From Candidatus Zhuqueibacterota bacterium (GTDB lineage: Bacteria; Zhuqueibacterota; Zhuqueibacteria; Oceanimicrobiales; Oceanimicrobiaceae): a DNA stretch of 64,000 nucleotides. Position numbers and translations under genes: made by a program. Below are positions 18,374 to 27,062 of this stretch, piece after piece. The stretch lies in NCBI GenBank assembly GCA_029261995.1, contig JAJDAF010000036.1, forward strand, positions 1-64,000, given 5' to 3'. Position 1 is the stretch's first letter; the number at the start of each line of letters is the position of its first letter. The notes beneath the pieces were generated by a model, which saw only the letters and a list, made by a program, of their open reading frames with translations, did not search any database and was not told the DNA's origin.

Positions 18374-18721
18374 CTACTCGTCGATAACCTCGCTCCGTGC
18401 CGCATCTCCCCAAAGCCGTTCGAGCGCGTAGAAGTCACGTTTGTGTGGCAAAAAAACATGAACGACCACATCGACATAATCGATCAGGACCCATTCCTGG
18501 TTGGCGAGTCCTTCAACGTGCAACGGACGATTCTTTTGACGTTTGAGTTCATCGACGATATGTTCAGTGATGGCCCTGACCTGCGTGTTGCTGTCACCGG
18601 TGCAGATAACGAAGTAATCGGTCATCGAAGTCAAAGGCATCAGGTTGAGGATGACAACATCCGTTGCCTTCTTCTCAAGTGAAAATTCAGCGATTCGTTG
18701 TGCTAGTTCTGTGGAGTCCAA
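18374..18721 (-). CDS. rsfS: ribosomal silencing factor RsfS (Iojap)
   Basis: RsfS binds ribosomal protein L14 and blocks subunit joining in starved cells. The 115-residue protein shows the family core: ATDVVILNLMPLTSMTDYFVICTG, LHVEGLANQEWVLIDYVDVVVHVF and REFYALERLWGDA-like residues near the end. It starts with TTG at 18721, preceded by GGGAGG about 12 bases away. argS follows without a gap. Confidence 0.94.
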   Translation of the reverse strand: MDSTELAQRIAEFSLEKKATDVVILNLMPLTSMTDYFVICTGDSNTQVRAITEHIVDELKRQKNRPLHVEGLANQEWVLIDYVDVVVHVFLPHKRDFYALERLWGDAARSEVIDE

Positions 18722-18907
18722 GCGGACCTGTTCCCTCCCATTTTATCACCGCTATTATGATAATTATTTTGGCGAAAGTCAAGTAGCAACTTGGTATCTT
18801 GTCACACTCGGACAAACATGTTTGCCCAGGCACGCGGATCGTGTGCAAGATGTACCAAACCAAGTCAAAAACGGACGGGTAGATGTCGAGGATTCATCTA
18901 AGCAGGT

Positions 18908-19846
18908 TTACTTTTCTGCAATTCTCTGCCTGAACCATGGGATGGTCCTGGAAAGCCCCTCTTCGAGTCCAATCTTGGGCTCCCAGCCCAAGATCTCTCT
19001 GGCCTTGCTGATGTCAGGTTGACGAACTTTCGGGTCATCCTCAGGCAGTGGTTCATAATCAATGGTGCTCTTGCTGCCCGTGGTGCGCACGATAGTATCA
19101 GCAAGCTCTCTGATAGTCATCTCTCTTGGATTGCCGATATTGACCGGCTCATGAAAATCCGACATGAGTAAGCGGTAGAAGCCATCAACAAGGTCATCGA
19201 CGTAGCAAAAGCTTCGGGTTTGGGAACCGTCCCCGAAGACAGTGATCGGTTCGTTGCGCAACGCCTGCGGTACAAATGAAGGAATGGCGCGGCCGTCATT
19301 CGGGCGCATTCTGGGCCCGTATGTGTTGAAAATGCGGACAATCTTGGTATTCAAACCGTGGAATCTATGATAGGCCATGGTGATGGCTTCCGCGAACCTT
19401 TTGGCTTCATCATACACACCGCGCGGTCCAACAGGATTGACGTGGCCCCAATAGTCCTCACGCTGTGGATGCACCTGCGGATCGCCGTACACTTCGGAGG
19501 TTGAGGCAAGCAGGAAAGTCGCCTTCTTCTCTTTTGCCAGGCCCAGAGCCTTGTGGGTTCCCATAGAGCCGACCTTGAGCGTCTGGATCGGCAATTCCAG
19601 ATAGTCCTTGGGACTGGCCGGTGAAGCAAAGTGAAAGACGTAATCGATGGGTCCGGCACAATAAATGTACTCTGTAACGTCATGTTTGATAAACTTGAAT
19701 TGCTCGCATTGCAAATGTTCGATATTCGCAACCGTCCCGGTGAGCAGGCTGTCAATGGCAATGACTTCGTGTCCTTTGTTCAACAAAAACTCGCAGAGAT
19801 GTGAACCCAGGAAACCCGCGCCGCCTGTAACTAATGATCTTGGCAT
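18908..19846 (-). CDS. UDP-glucuronate decarboxylase-like SDR epimerase (UXS type)
   Basis: The 312-residue extended short-chain dehydrogenase carries the NAD-binding GGAGFLGSH and the catalytic STSEVYGDP and YDEAKR (Tyr-x3-Lys). It also has [21 protein letters not shown] and [14 protein letters not shown], the combination typical of UDP-xylose synthases, which convert UDP-glucuronate to UDP-xylose for surface polysaccharide. It could instead be a related dTDP-glucose 4,6-dehydratase-like enzyme, but the motifs favour UXS. It stands alone, 61 bases upstream of rsfS on no obvious shared transcript. Confidence 0.88.
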   Translation of the reverse strand: MPRSLVTGGAGFLGSHLCEFLLNKGHEVIAIDSLLTGTVANIEHLQCEQFKFIKHDVTEYIYCAGPIDYVFHFASPASPKDYLELPIQTLKVGSMGTHKALGLAKEKKATFLLASTSEVYGDPQVHPQREDYWGHVNPVGPRGVYDEAKRFAEAITMAYHRFHGLNTKIVRIFNTYGPRMRPNDGRAIPSFVPQALRNEPITVFGDGSQTRSFCYVDDLVDGFYRLLMSDFHEPVNIGNPREMTIRELADTIVRTTGSKSTIDYEPLPEDDPKVRQPDISKAREILGWEPKIGLEEGLSRTIPWFRQRIAEK

Positions 19847-19871
19847 AAAATCCGTTTCCGCGCTTAATACT

Positions 19872-20875
19872 TTACCTTAATAGTTCGGTCATTCGCTGGT
19901 TTATCGCTTTCGATTTCAGCTCGCCGGACACAACGTCGGCGAAGACAACCAGGGCTTCCACTCCAGCCAATGCCGTCATCAATTTTGGACCCCATTCGGA
20001 TCCGAGAACAAATACAGCCGTTGAACACGAATCCACTGCGGCAGTATTTGCCGCCACGACCGTTGTGCTAAGCGCTTTTCCAGCAGGATATCCGTTTGTT
20101 CAGAATTATGATGGTATCGCTTCGAACCCTGCTCGAAAGAACGCTCGTAGACTCCGGATGTCGCAGCCGCTCCCTCGCCCATCTTCCAACAGTCGAAAAG
20201 CCGGCGGCGTTTGACGGATGTTGAACCCATATTTTCCGCCGGTCCCGAATCAATACGCCAACTATCTCGCGCAAATCCACCTGCTTCAACCATAAAGTCA
20301 GTGTATCCTATTCCAGCAAGAACGCTTACTGGCTGCTCAACTGCATATCTCTTGGCAATATCCTCAAGATCGATGCCAGCACCAGGAAGAATTCTGCCGA
20401 ATGGATGAATCGGTCAGAGCTACACTGCTGTAATCGACAAGTGTGATGGCCTTCTCAAGCTCCCTGGGTATCGGTACAAAAGGATTTTCGCTGTCAAATC
20501 CCCAGAGACGAAGCCGTGGCCAAACGGTCACATCGAACGCTCTGGAACTGATTTCGATGATGGACCAGGCATGAGCCAGTATTTCCACCACATCCGGATG
20601 TACACTAACATATTCTCTACCTGCAAGGCGGTTGATTTGGCCAATCGCGTTTTCAGGAATATTGGAAGACATGAATCTTTCGCCGCGCTCCATCTCGCTG
20701 GGATATTTTCCGACATCCTGTTGCCAGTCTGTTGGCACACTCCCGGCGTAAAGCGAAATGGTGACGATGGCGCCCATGAGCACGCGTTTTTATTAAAGGA
20801 TTGAAGTTCGATTCCGCTGCAGCAAAGACCCATGTTCTGAAACGAAATCCAAAGGGAAGCAACCGTCCTGGTCAT
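19872..20875 (-). pseudogene. apbE: decayed FAD:protein FMN transferase (ApbE-like)
   Basis: Pieces of an ApbE protein appear in order but in different frames. An N-terminal signal-like segment starts at 20875. LMGAIVTISLYAG through RLRLWGFDSENPF lies in the frame of 20364-20783. GAGIDLEDIAKRYAVEQ, then DFMVEAGG and AAATSGVYERSFEQGSKRYHH lie in the frame around 19979-20400. A short IILNKRISCWKSA piece lies in a third frame, and TAAVDSCSTAVFVLGSEW lies at 19872-20057. At least three frameshifts separate them, so no functional protein is made unless the assembly is faulty. ApbE attaches FMN to proteins such as NqrB/NqrC and RnfG. It starts seven bases after the polyprenyl synthase stop. Confidence 0.88.
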
Positions 20876-20881
20876 GTTTTG

Positions 20882-21865
20882 TCAACTTTCTCGGGTTGTA
20901 ATGAAGGCTACCAGTTTCTGCAATGAGGCTTTGTAAGGTGTGTCGGGATAGCGCTCCAACGCCTGATTCGCAAGTTCAATGTATTCGTCGGCTTTCTTCA
21001 TGGCGTAGTCAATGCCACCGTGCTGCTCGACGAACGCGAAAATCTCCTTGATTTCCTGCCGTTTGGGGCTCCTTTTGATCATGCGGATGATGCGGCGCGC
21101 GTCTGATTTTCTGGCCTGGCGGAGCGCATGAATCAATGGCAGAGTCACCTTATTGTCCCGGATATCGTTGCCTATCGGCTTGCCGGTCTTTTTCTCTTTA
21201 CCCAGGATATCCAGCAGGTCGTCCCGAATCTGAAACGCAATTCCGAGATTTTCACCGAACGTTTTCATGGAATCAATATCTTGTTCGTCATCGCTTGACG
21301 AAACGGCGCCAAGCTGACAAGCGGCAGCAAGCAGAGACGCTGTCTTGTCGGCAATGAGCCGAAAGTAGGTCTCTTCCTCCAGCCGGAAATCCTTGCTGCG
21401 TTCGACGCCCAGCAGCTCTCCCTGTGCCATCCGTTCCGCGGTCTCAGAAATGATCTCGTAAGCCCGCATGCTGCGCAAACTCAGCATGGCAAGCAATGCC
21501 TTCGAAAAAAGATAGTCGCCCATGAGTACGGAGACTTTATTTTTCCAGATCGAATTTACTGAAGGCAGACCGCGCCGCTGGTCAGAACTGTCCACGACGT
21601 CGTCATGCACCAAGCTTGCAGTGTGCAGCAACTCCATGATGGCGGCAGCCCTTAAGTTGCGCGAATCCAGCACCTTGCCATTGCTGTTATGCAGCCGGCT
21701 TGCAAGAATAACCAGGATTGGGCGAAGTCGCTTGCCCTTGTTCGCAATAATGTATTGAATGACCTTATCTACCAAGAAAACATGAGATTTCAGGAGGCTC
21801 CGGAATTCGATTTCATAGCTTTCCAGGTCCGCCTTGATGGGCTGGCAAATCTCTTTAAGGGACAA
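20882..21865 (-). CDS. long-chain polyprenyl diphosphate synthase
   Basis: This 327-residue trans-prenyltransferase makes the isoprenoid tail of quinones or a related lipid. It contains KGKRLRPILVILASRL, the first Asp-rich motif DDVVDSSDQRRG and the second motif FQIRDDLLDILG, plus the basic tail region. Chain length cannot be read with certainty; the small residues before the first motif suggest octaprenyl-like products. It starts with TTG at 21865, with GAGG about 8 bases upstream. It lies 92 bases downstream of the hybrid kinase gene and immediately before the apbE remnant. Confidence 0.93.
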   Translation of the reverse strand: MSLKEICQPIKADLESYEIEFRSLLKSHVFLVDKVIQYIIANKGKRLRPILVILASRLHNSNGKVLDSRNLRAAAIMELLHTASLVHDDVVDSSDQRRGLPSVNSIWKNKVSVLMGDYLFSKALLAMLSLRSMRAYEIISETAERMAQGELLGVERSKDFRLEEETYFRLIADKTASLLAAACQLGAVSSSDDEQDIDSMKTFGENLGIAFQIRDDLLDILGKEKKTGKPIGNDIRDNKVTLPLIHALRQARKSDARRIIRMIKRSPKRQEIKEIFAFVEQHGGIDYAMKKADEYIELANQALERYPDTPYKASLQKLVAFITTRES

Positions 21866-21957
21866 CTTTGGGGCCTCAGTGGTAGTTCAAGAATTGTCAC
21901 AAAAACGGCCCGAATGTAACGATTAAATCCTCTTTTGTCAAACAAAAACTCCCGCCC

Positions 21958-23778
21958 TCAGTTGCTTGTCTCCCGCTGCGGCAGCGTGATCGTGAAGGTC
22001 GTGCCGACATCGATTGTGCTATCGACTTTGATCTTGCCGCCCTCACGTGCAACAATCATGTGCGTGATGTAGAGCCCCAGGCCAGTGCCCTCGCCGACCT
22101 CTTTGGTCGTGAAGAATGGAGAGAACAAGTGCGGCAGATTTTTCTTGGGAATGCCCATGCCGGTGTCCCGAATCATCATGTCAACCCAGCCCTTTCCTTT
22201 TTGCGCCACGGCGACCTTGAGCTTGCCGCCTGTTTTCATCGCCTGAATCGAGTTGATGATCAGATTCAACAAAACTTGTTTCAAACAATCCATGCTGAAG
22301 AATACGGTGGTATCTTCGGGGCAGTCCAATGAATAATCGATGTTCTTGGCGCTGAGTTCCTTGTGAATCAACGACACCGTGCTTTCCACCAAGGCCCGCA
22401 AATCGATCACTTCGCGGTCATGCTCGGAGTGGCGAGAAAACTCCAGCAGATTGTTGATAATTTTGGAAGAGCGCCGGACGTTCCTCCTAATGATATCGAG
22501 CTTGGCAGCGACATCTGAATTCTTCTTGACCAGAAACTCATCGATGTAGTAGCGCGCCGTTTCGATAACATTCAGCGGGTTGCGCAACTCATGCGCAATA
22601 CCCGAAGCCAGCAGGCCGATAGTGGCCAACTTCTCGGACTGAATCAGGGTCTTCTCGAGCCGCCGTTTTTCCGATACGTCCTTGGAATAGGCTGCAACGC
22701 TTTCCAGTTTTCCGTCAACTGAAAAAATCGGATAGCTGGAAATCTCGTAAATGGTCTCTCCGGCGGCATACTCCAGATAATTCGGCTCGCCGCTTTTGAA
22801 AGTGGCCTGCACAGGACAATCTACTATGGGAGCCTCAGCCTCATAGAATACCTCGTAGTATTTTCTTCCGATCAAGTTTTCTGGCCGGCTGCCATGGAGC
22901 TCCGATAGCTTCCTGTTGGCGATGACAATTTCGTCATTACGCCCGACTTGAAAAATGATGTCCGTGATACCATCGAAGGTGTTCTGCAGCCGCTTCTTGC
23001 TGTTCAGAATCAGGGTTTGCAGATGCCGCTTTTCCGAGATATTGCTTAGGCTGCACAGGAGCGTTTTCGACTCCGCAAGGTCAGTTATGCTCAAATCAAC
23101 ATCAACCGGGAAAGACTTGCCAAGCTTGGTCAGCATGCTGAGACCCTCATCCCGATGGTTGCCGCTGTCAATTGCAATCCTGAGGCAGTCTTCCACCTGA
23201 GTGCGCAGGAATTTCGGAAACAGGTACACAAATGACTTGCCGACAAGCTCGTGGTTTTCGTAGCCCGAGACTTCACTTGTTTTGAGATTGGCTTCCAGAA
23301 TTCTCTTGCTGTCCGGATTGAGAATCATGATAGCGGCGCTGGCCTTCTGGAAAATAGCCTCATACTTCTGCTCTGAGGCCTTGAGTTCTGTTTCTCGGCG
23401 GGACTGTTGAATGGACCTTTGCACAACCTGAGGAAGGACGGTCAGGAAGCTGGAATTCTTTACCACATAGTCGCTGGCGCCACGCCGCAACGTTTCATCG
23501 GCCGCCTCTTCGCCGTCGCTGCTCGACACGACCACAACCGGTGCACCCACACCGTTTTCGGAAATGGCACTCAGCAGATCAAGCGTATTCTGTTCATGTA
23601 GGTTATATTCGAGAATTATCGCTTCGTACCGGGTTTCGGAAAGCTTCTCAAGACAGGCTGCCCCGCTGTGGGTGGTATCGATGATAAAGCTGTCGTTGAA
23701 ATCGCGCAGCCGCTGCCCCATCAAAGATGCCTGCTCAACGTCATCCTCGACCAAAAGGACCCTCAAAGAACCGTCCAT
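21958..23778 (-). CDS. hybrid sensor kinase: degenerate receiver, two PAS domains, HisKA, HATPase
   Basis: The 606-residue cytoplasmic protein has a receiver domain (about 5-120), PAS domains near 130-240 and 265-370, a HisKA region (GIAHELRNPLNVI, phospho-His) and an ATPase domain with the N-box NLIINSIQA, DTGMGIP and GEGTGLGLYIT. The receiver has its acidic pair (LVEDD) and the Lys of DYVVKNS, but the phospho-acceptor Asp is Glu-57 (AIILEYNL). It therefore cannot be phosphorylated in the usual way and may be fixed in an active-like state. The ATG at 23778 is chosen because GGGAG lies 7 bases upstream. It is the last of three kinase genes in a row. Confidence 0.93.
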   Translation of the reverse strand: MDGSLRVLLVEDDVEQASLMGQRLRDFNDSFIIDTTHSGAACLEKLSETRYEAIILEYNLHEQNTLDLLSAISENGVGAPVVVVSSSDGEEAADETLRRGASDYVVKNSSFLTVLPQVVQRSIQQSRRETELKASEQKYEAIFQKASAAIMILNPDSKRILEANLKTSEVSGYENHELVGKSFVYLFPKFLRTQVEDCLRIAIDSGNHRDEGLSMLTKLGKSFPVDVDLSITDLAESKTLLCSLSNISEKRHLQTLILNSKKRLQNTFDGITDIIFQVGRNDEIVIANRKLSELHGSRPENLIGRKYYEVFYEAEAPIVDCPVQATFKSGEPNYLEYAAGETIYEISSYPIFSVDGKLESVAAYSKDVSEKRRLEKTLIQSEKLATIGLLASGIAHELRNPLNVIETARYYIDEFLVKKNSDVAAKLDIIRRNVRRSSKIINNLLEFSRHSEHDREVIDLRALVESTVSLIHKELSAKNIDYSLDCPEDTTVFFSMDCLKQVLLNLIINSIQAMKTGGKLKVAVAQKGKGWVDMMIRDTGMGIPKKNLPHLFSPFFTTKEVGEGTGLGLYITHMIVAREGGKIKVDSTIDVGTTFTITLPQRETSN

Positions 23779-23827
23779 CGTGTCTCCCAATAGATGATGC
23801 AAGCATTCACTCGTTCAATCACTGCAA

Positions 23828-24559
23828 TCACGCTCTCGGCGAATTTTGTGGGAGGGTGAAGAAGAATGTGGCGCCCCTGTTCTTTCTGGATTCGACCCAC
23901 ACTTCGCCGCCGTGGCCCTCGACAATCTGTTTAACAATCGAAAGGCCGAGGCCCGAACCGCCAACATCTTTCTTGTCTCGCAGCCGGCTGAATATCTGGA
24001 AGACTTTTTTCCGGTCCCTGGCGCGAAACCCAACACCATTGTCTCTAACGTAAAACTTGTGAAAAATCTCGTCGCTCAAATATCCCACCTCGATCAGCCC
24101 GTGCCTTGATTCTCTGGAATATTTAATGGCATTGCCCAGGAGATTCGAGAAAACCAGGACCATGCAATTCGCATCACAGGCGAGTTCCGGTAGCCCAGAC
24201 TGGATCTGCAGACTGATTTTCTTCTGGTGCAGCTGAAAAAGGTGTGTCTCAACTGCTGCTTCAACAATATCAGCCATGGGCACTTTCGTGAATCTCGCCT
24301 CGTCGATGGTGATTCTGGCAAACCGAGTGATGTCGGCCAACAGCACATCCAGACGCTTGAGGTTGCTCCCGATTCTATCCAGATAGTCGAGCCCCTCTTT
24401 CGGCAAGGTCCGGCCGTATTTTTCCTGCAGCAGTGTCGCATATCCCTGCACCGAAACCAGAGGGTTGCGAATCTCGTGGGCGATGACGTTGAGATAAACA
24501 TTCATCTCACTGCTTTGACCCGACGTAACGTCTGGGCGGAGTTTCTTAACGATGACCAT
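23828..24559 (-). CDS. cytoplasmic histidine kinase without sensor domain
   Basis: This 243-residue protein is little more than a kinase core. It has a HisKA helix pair with AHEIRNPLVSVQGYATLL, then an ATPase domain with the N-box NLLGNAIKYS, DNGVGF and GGSGLGLSIVKQIVEGHGG. No transmembrane segment or PAS domain is visible, so input probably comes from a partner. The ATG at 24559 overlaps the previous kinase gene by 14 bases, indicating coupled translation and perhaps heterodimer formation with it. Confidence 0.9.
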   Translation of the reverse strand: MVIVKKLRPDVTSGQSSEMNVYLNVIAHEIRNPLVSVQGYATLLQEKYGRTLPKEGLDYLDRIGSNLKRLDVLLADITRFARITIDEARFTKVPMADIVEAAVETHLFQLHQKKISLQIQSGLPELACDANCMVLVFSNLLGNAIKYSRESRHGLIEVGYLSDEIFHKFYVRDNGVGFRARDRKKVFQIFSRLRDKKDVGGSGLGLSIVKQIVEGHGGEVWVESRKNRGATFFFTLPQNSPRA

Positions 24560-25628
24560 CCTGGCACCCCGCGATTTTTGGAAGGGTGAAATAGACCGCT
24601 GCTCCCTGCCCGCGGCCTGACACAAATCTCACAAGCCCACTGTGTTTCTCGACAATTCGCTTGACTAGCGCCAGCCCAATACCGGTGCCGTTAACTTCTT
24701 CTGGCGCGGTGGCGCGTTCGAACAACTCGAACACGCTGTCGTGGTACTTCTCGAGCAGGCCGGGCCCGTTGTCTTCTACACGGAAGACGTAGAACCGGGG
24801 CGTCTCTTCCCAGGACACCCTGATTTCCGGATCAGGCAGGTGGCCGCAATATTTTATGGCGTTGTCCACAAGATTGCTGAAAACAGCCTTCAGGCCCCGC
24901 AGATCACCCCTGACACAAGGCAAGTGCTCCATGACCCGCAGGCGCACGTTCATCTCTTTCAACGGGAAGTAATACTCCGTCCGCACATCCGCCAAAACCT
25001 GAGACAAGTCCACGTCAGTCGTGGTACTGGCTTTCGAAAAACTCGAAAACTCCAGCAGATCCTGCACCATGGCGTTCAAACGCAAAGCGTTATCCTGGAT
25101 GCGCTCAACATAATGGATGACCTCCTCCTGACCAGTAACCACGGTTTCTCTGAGAAGTTTGCAGAACCCTTGAATCGAAACCGCCGGTGACTTGAGGTTG
25201 TGGCAGATAAGGTAAAACAGGCTGTCGAACTCTTCATCCTGTCGCCTCGATCGGGCGGACGGCTGGTCGAGCAGACGGCCGGCGAAAATCAACAGAACCA
25301 TGCTGCTGTTGGCGACAGCGCTCAAATGCAGTTGTTCCACTTCAAATTCTCCATCTGCGCCACGGACGCGAACGTCCAGCCTCAGTGGGCCGCTCCGGCC
25401 ATCCTGGGCTGCTGCAATCGAATCCATACAAGCAGCCTGATCGTCGGGCGCAACCAGATCTAGAAAAACCGGCTTCAACTGACCCGGACGAGTGATGTTG
25501 AAGATGGAAGAAAACGCTTGGTTGGCCGCGGCAATCTGTCCTGCACCATCGACCACAATCGCGGGCACGCCGAGAGACTCAAAGATCGTCTGGTAGAAAT
25601 TCCTGGCCGATGAATCAGTCGGGGACAT
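24546..25628 (-). CDS. PAS-domain histidine kinase
   Basis: The 360-residue protein has one PAS domain (about 10-120: FYQTIFESLGVPAIVVDGAG, AANQAFSSIFNI), a HisKA region with LICHNLKSPAVSIQGF and an ATPase domain with NLVDNAIKY, DNGPGL and NGTGIGLALVKRIVEKHSG. The residue after the phospho-His is Asn rather than Asp or Glu, a change that often lowers phosphatase activity. The frame also extends to a TTG at 25679; the ATG at 25628 is preferred, without a strong ribosome binding site for either. No membrane segments are present. Confidence 0.88.
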   Translation of the reverse strand: MSPTDSSARNFYQTIFESLGVPAIVVDGAGQIAAANQAFSSIFNITRPGQLKPVFLDLVAPDDQAACMDSIAAAQDGRSGPLRLDVRVRGADGEFEVEQLHLSAVANSSMVLLIFAGRLLDQPSARSRRQDEEFDSLFYLICHNLKSPAVSIQGFCKLLRETVVTGQEEVIHYVERIQDNALRLNAMVQDLLEFSSFSKASTTTDVDLSQVLADVRTEYYFPLKEMNVRLRVMEHLPCVRGDLRGLKAVFSNLVDNAIKYCGHLPDPEIRVSWEETPRFYVFRVEDNGPGLLEKYHDSVFELFERATAPEEVNGTGIGLALVKRIVEKHSGLVRFVSGRGQGAAVYFTLPKIAGCQDGHR

Positions 25629-25844
25629 TGATGCGGTGTGGACGGGATGTCCTGAAACACGAAAATCCAACGTACTCAATCCCTGAAAATTGTGGATAAC
25701 GGTGCCTGCCTGCTTAGGCAGATGGTGATTGAAAAGCTAAGACAAAACCGGGTGTAAATGCAAGTAGAAAATGGATGTTGCCGCTTTTTAATATGTTGTG
25801 TTTGCGGGTAATTCGGTAACAAACCAACGACTGCAGGTAGGTGA

Positions 25845-25967
25845 CTAGTGTGATGATTTCCAAATAAGCGAACTCTGACAGGGTTTGATGTTAACCGTTT
25901 CAGGCATGAAAAAGGGGTCGAAACCCTGTCAGAGTTTTGTTCGGAAAATTAGAAATCGTGACACTAG
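25845..25967 (-). repeat. MITE-like palindromic element, copy 3 (123 bp, inverted)
   Basis: The reverse complement aligns over its whole length with copies 1 and 2, including CTAG at both ends and the 16-bp internal inverted repeat. Its right-hand CTAG (25964-25967) contains the TAG stop codon of the minus-strand M20-like gene. It therefore sits in the opposite orientation relative to its neighbour gene compared with copy 1 at pilT. Confidence 0.8.
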
Positions 25968-27043
25968 CGCGAATAGAAGAGAGTCAACGTCCGAATTGCA
26001 GTTAGGATTGCCCGGAGATTCGTGTCGATTATAGCTTCCGATCCCTGGTGCGACCCGGCGGCGTCAGCGACGCCAACGTGCAGGCTCGCCACCGCCTGCC
26101 GCTCCCGATGCAGCATTAGACCACAATAGTCGCGAGTGAGGAATTCAAGCGCAAGGACGTTTGCGCTACCGAATATGGTTGTGCAGGCGATACGCAGCTC
26201 TTCCTGAAGCTGACTGTCGCTTCTGATTTCCGGTACCCTGGGTCCGTACAGGAACTCCAAAGACAGGTCAAGAGTGCCAGCCAGAGCCCGGGATTCCTGC
26301 TCGATTAGTCGTGGGATAGTCTCGGCGATCGACGGTGCGGGAGCATGGATAACGCCCTGCAGGGTGAGGGCGGTTGCCGGCCCGCCGGCAGCACGGGCCG
26401 TGCTCGAAATCGAAGTAAACCCAACTCGCGCCATTTTCAATGGATCGGTCTTCCGGGTCGGGATCTGGGAAACCGCGGCGACGATATGGGCTGCGAGCGG
26501 AACAAGATTGTAAGCGCTGGCGGCGTCATATTGACCATCTTTTTTTGAGACAGTAAGCTCAAAAGTCTGCTGGGAGGGGATAATTGTGCCGGTAAGAAAC
26601 CCAACCTGACCCGGCCGTAAGGACTCATCAAAGTCGAGCACGATAACTTCATCCGCAGCCAACTCAGCAACAGGACCGCCTACTGAAAATGGCAGGGCGC
26701 GCAAAGACACCTGCACCGGCCCACGACTTTCGGATGATTCCACGAGCATCCTCAGAACTCCGAAAAATACTGTCGCGGCACAAGCCAGACTGAAATTTCC
26801 GTTCCGCGATGTGAAAGGCAAAATGAGAGCGCACGGCCTGTCGGAATCGCCAGCAGACTTCTCATTAATTAACTCGCCCGATGGGTCGAGGTGGCAGGCT
26901 GCGCCTTTCACGCACAATTCCTGCTGAACGGCTTCCAGGTTGTGTGCAGATTTCAGGAGATTGCGGTACACCTCATCTATTTCAGGTGCGATGCGGGCAA
27001 ATCGGTGTTCAATCGTCTCTGCTGGCTGGCCGGAGTTAGACAT
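25964..27043 (-). CDS. M20 amidohydrolase-like protein lacking metal ligands
   Basis: I cannot match the 359-residue protein to an exact family, but its second half follows the M20 peptidase/amidohydrolase pattern: FELTVSKKDGQYDAAS in place of GKGGHAA, AAHIVAAVSQIPTRKTDPL in place of the iv-alq-ivsR-vdP stretch, and an end (LHVGVADAAGSHQGSEAIID) that resembles the final family block. The metal-binding signatures (HxCGHD, EE, the late His) are absent; FSLACAATVFFGVLRML stands where CGHD would be. The protein is therefore likely a non-catalytic relative. It lies 19 bases after nrnA and probably shares its transcript. The TAG stop lies in MITE copy 3. Confidence 0.6.
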   Translation of the reverse strand: MSNSGQPAETIEHRFARIAPEIDEVYRNLLKSAHNLEAVQQELCVKGAACHLDPSGELINEKSAGDSDRPCALILPFTSRNGNFSLACAATVFFGVLRMLVESSESRGPVQVSLRALPFSVGGPVAELAADEVIVLDFDESLRPGQVGFLTGTIIPSQQTFELTVSKKDGQYDAASAYNLVPLAAHIVAAVSQIPTRKTDPLKMARVGFTSISSTARAAGGPATALTLQGVIHAPAPSIAETIPRLIEQESRALAGTLDLSLEFLYGPRVPEIRSDSQLQEELRIACTTIFGSANVLALEFLTRDYCGLMLHRERQAVASLHVGVADAAGSHQGSEAIIDTNLRAILTAIRTLTLFYSR

Positions 27044-27062
27044 GTCAGATCTGGCTAGCGGA

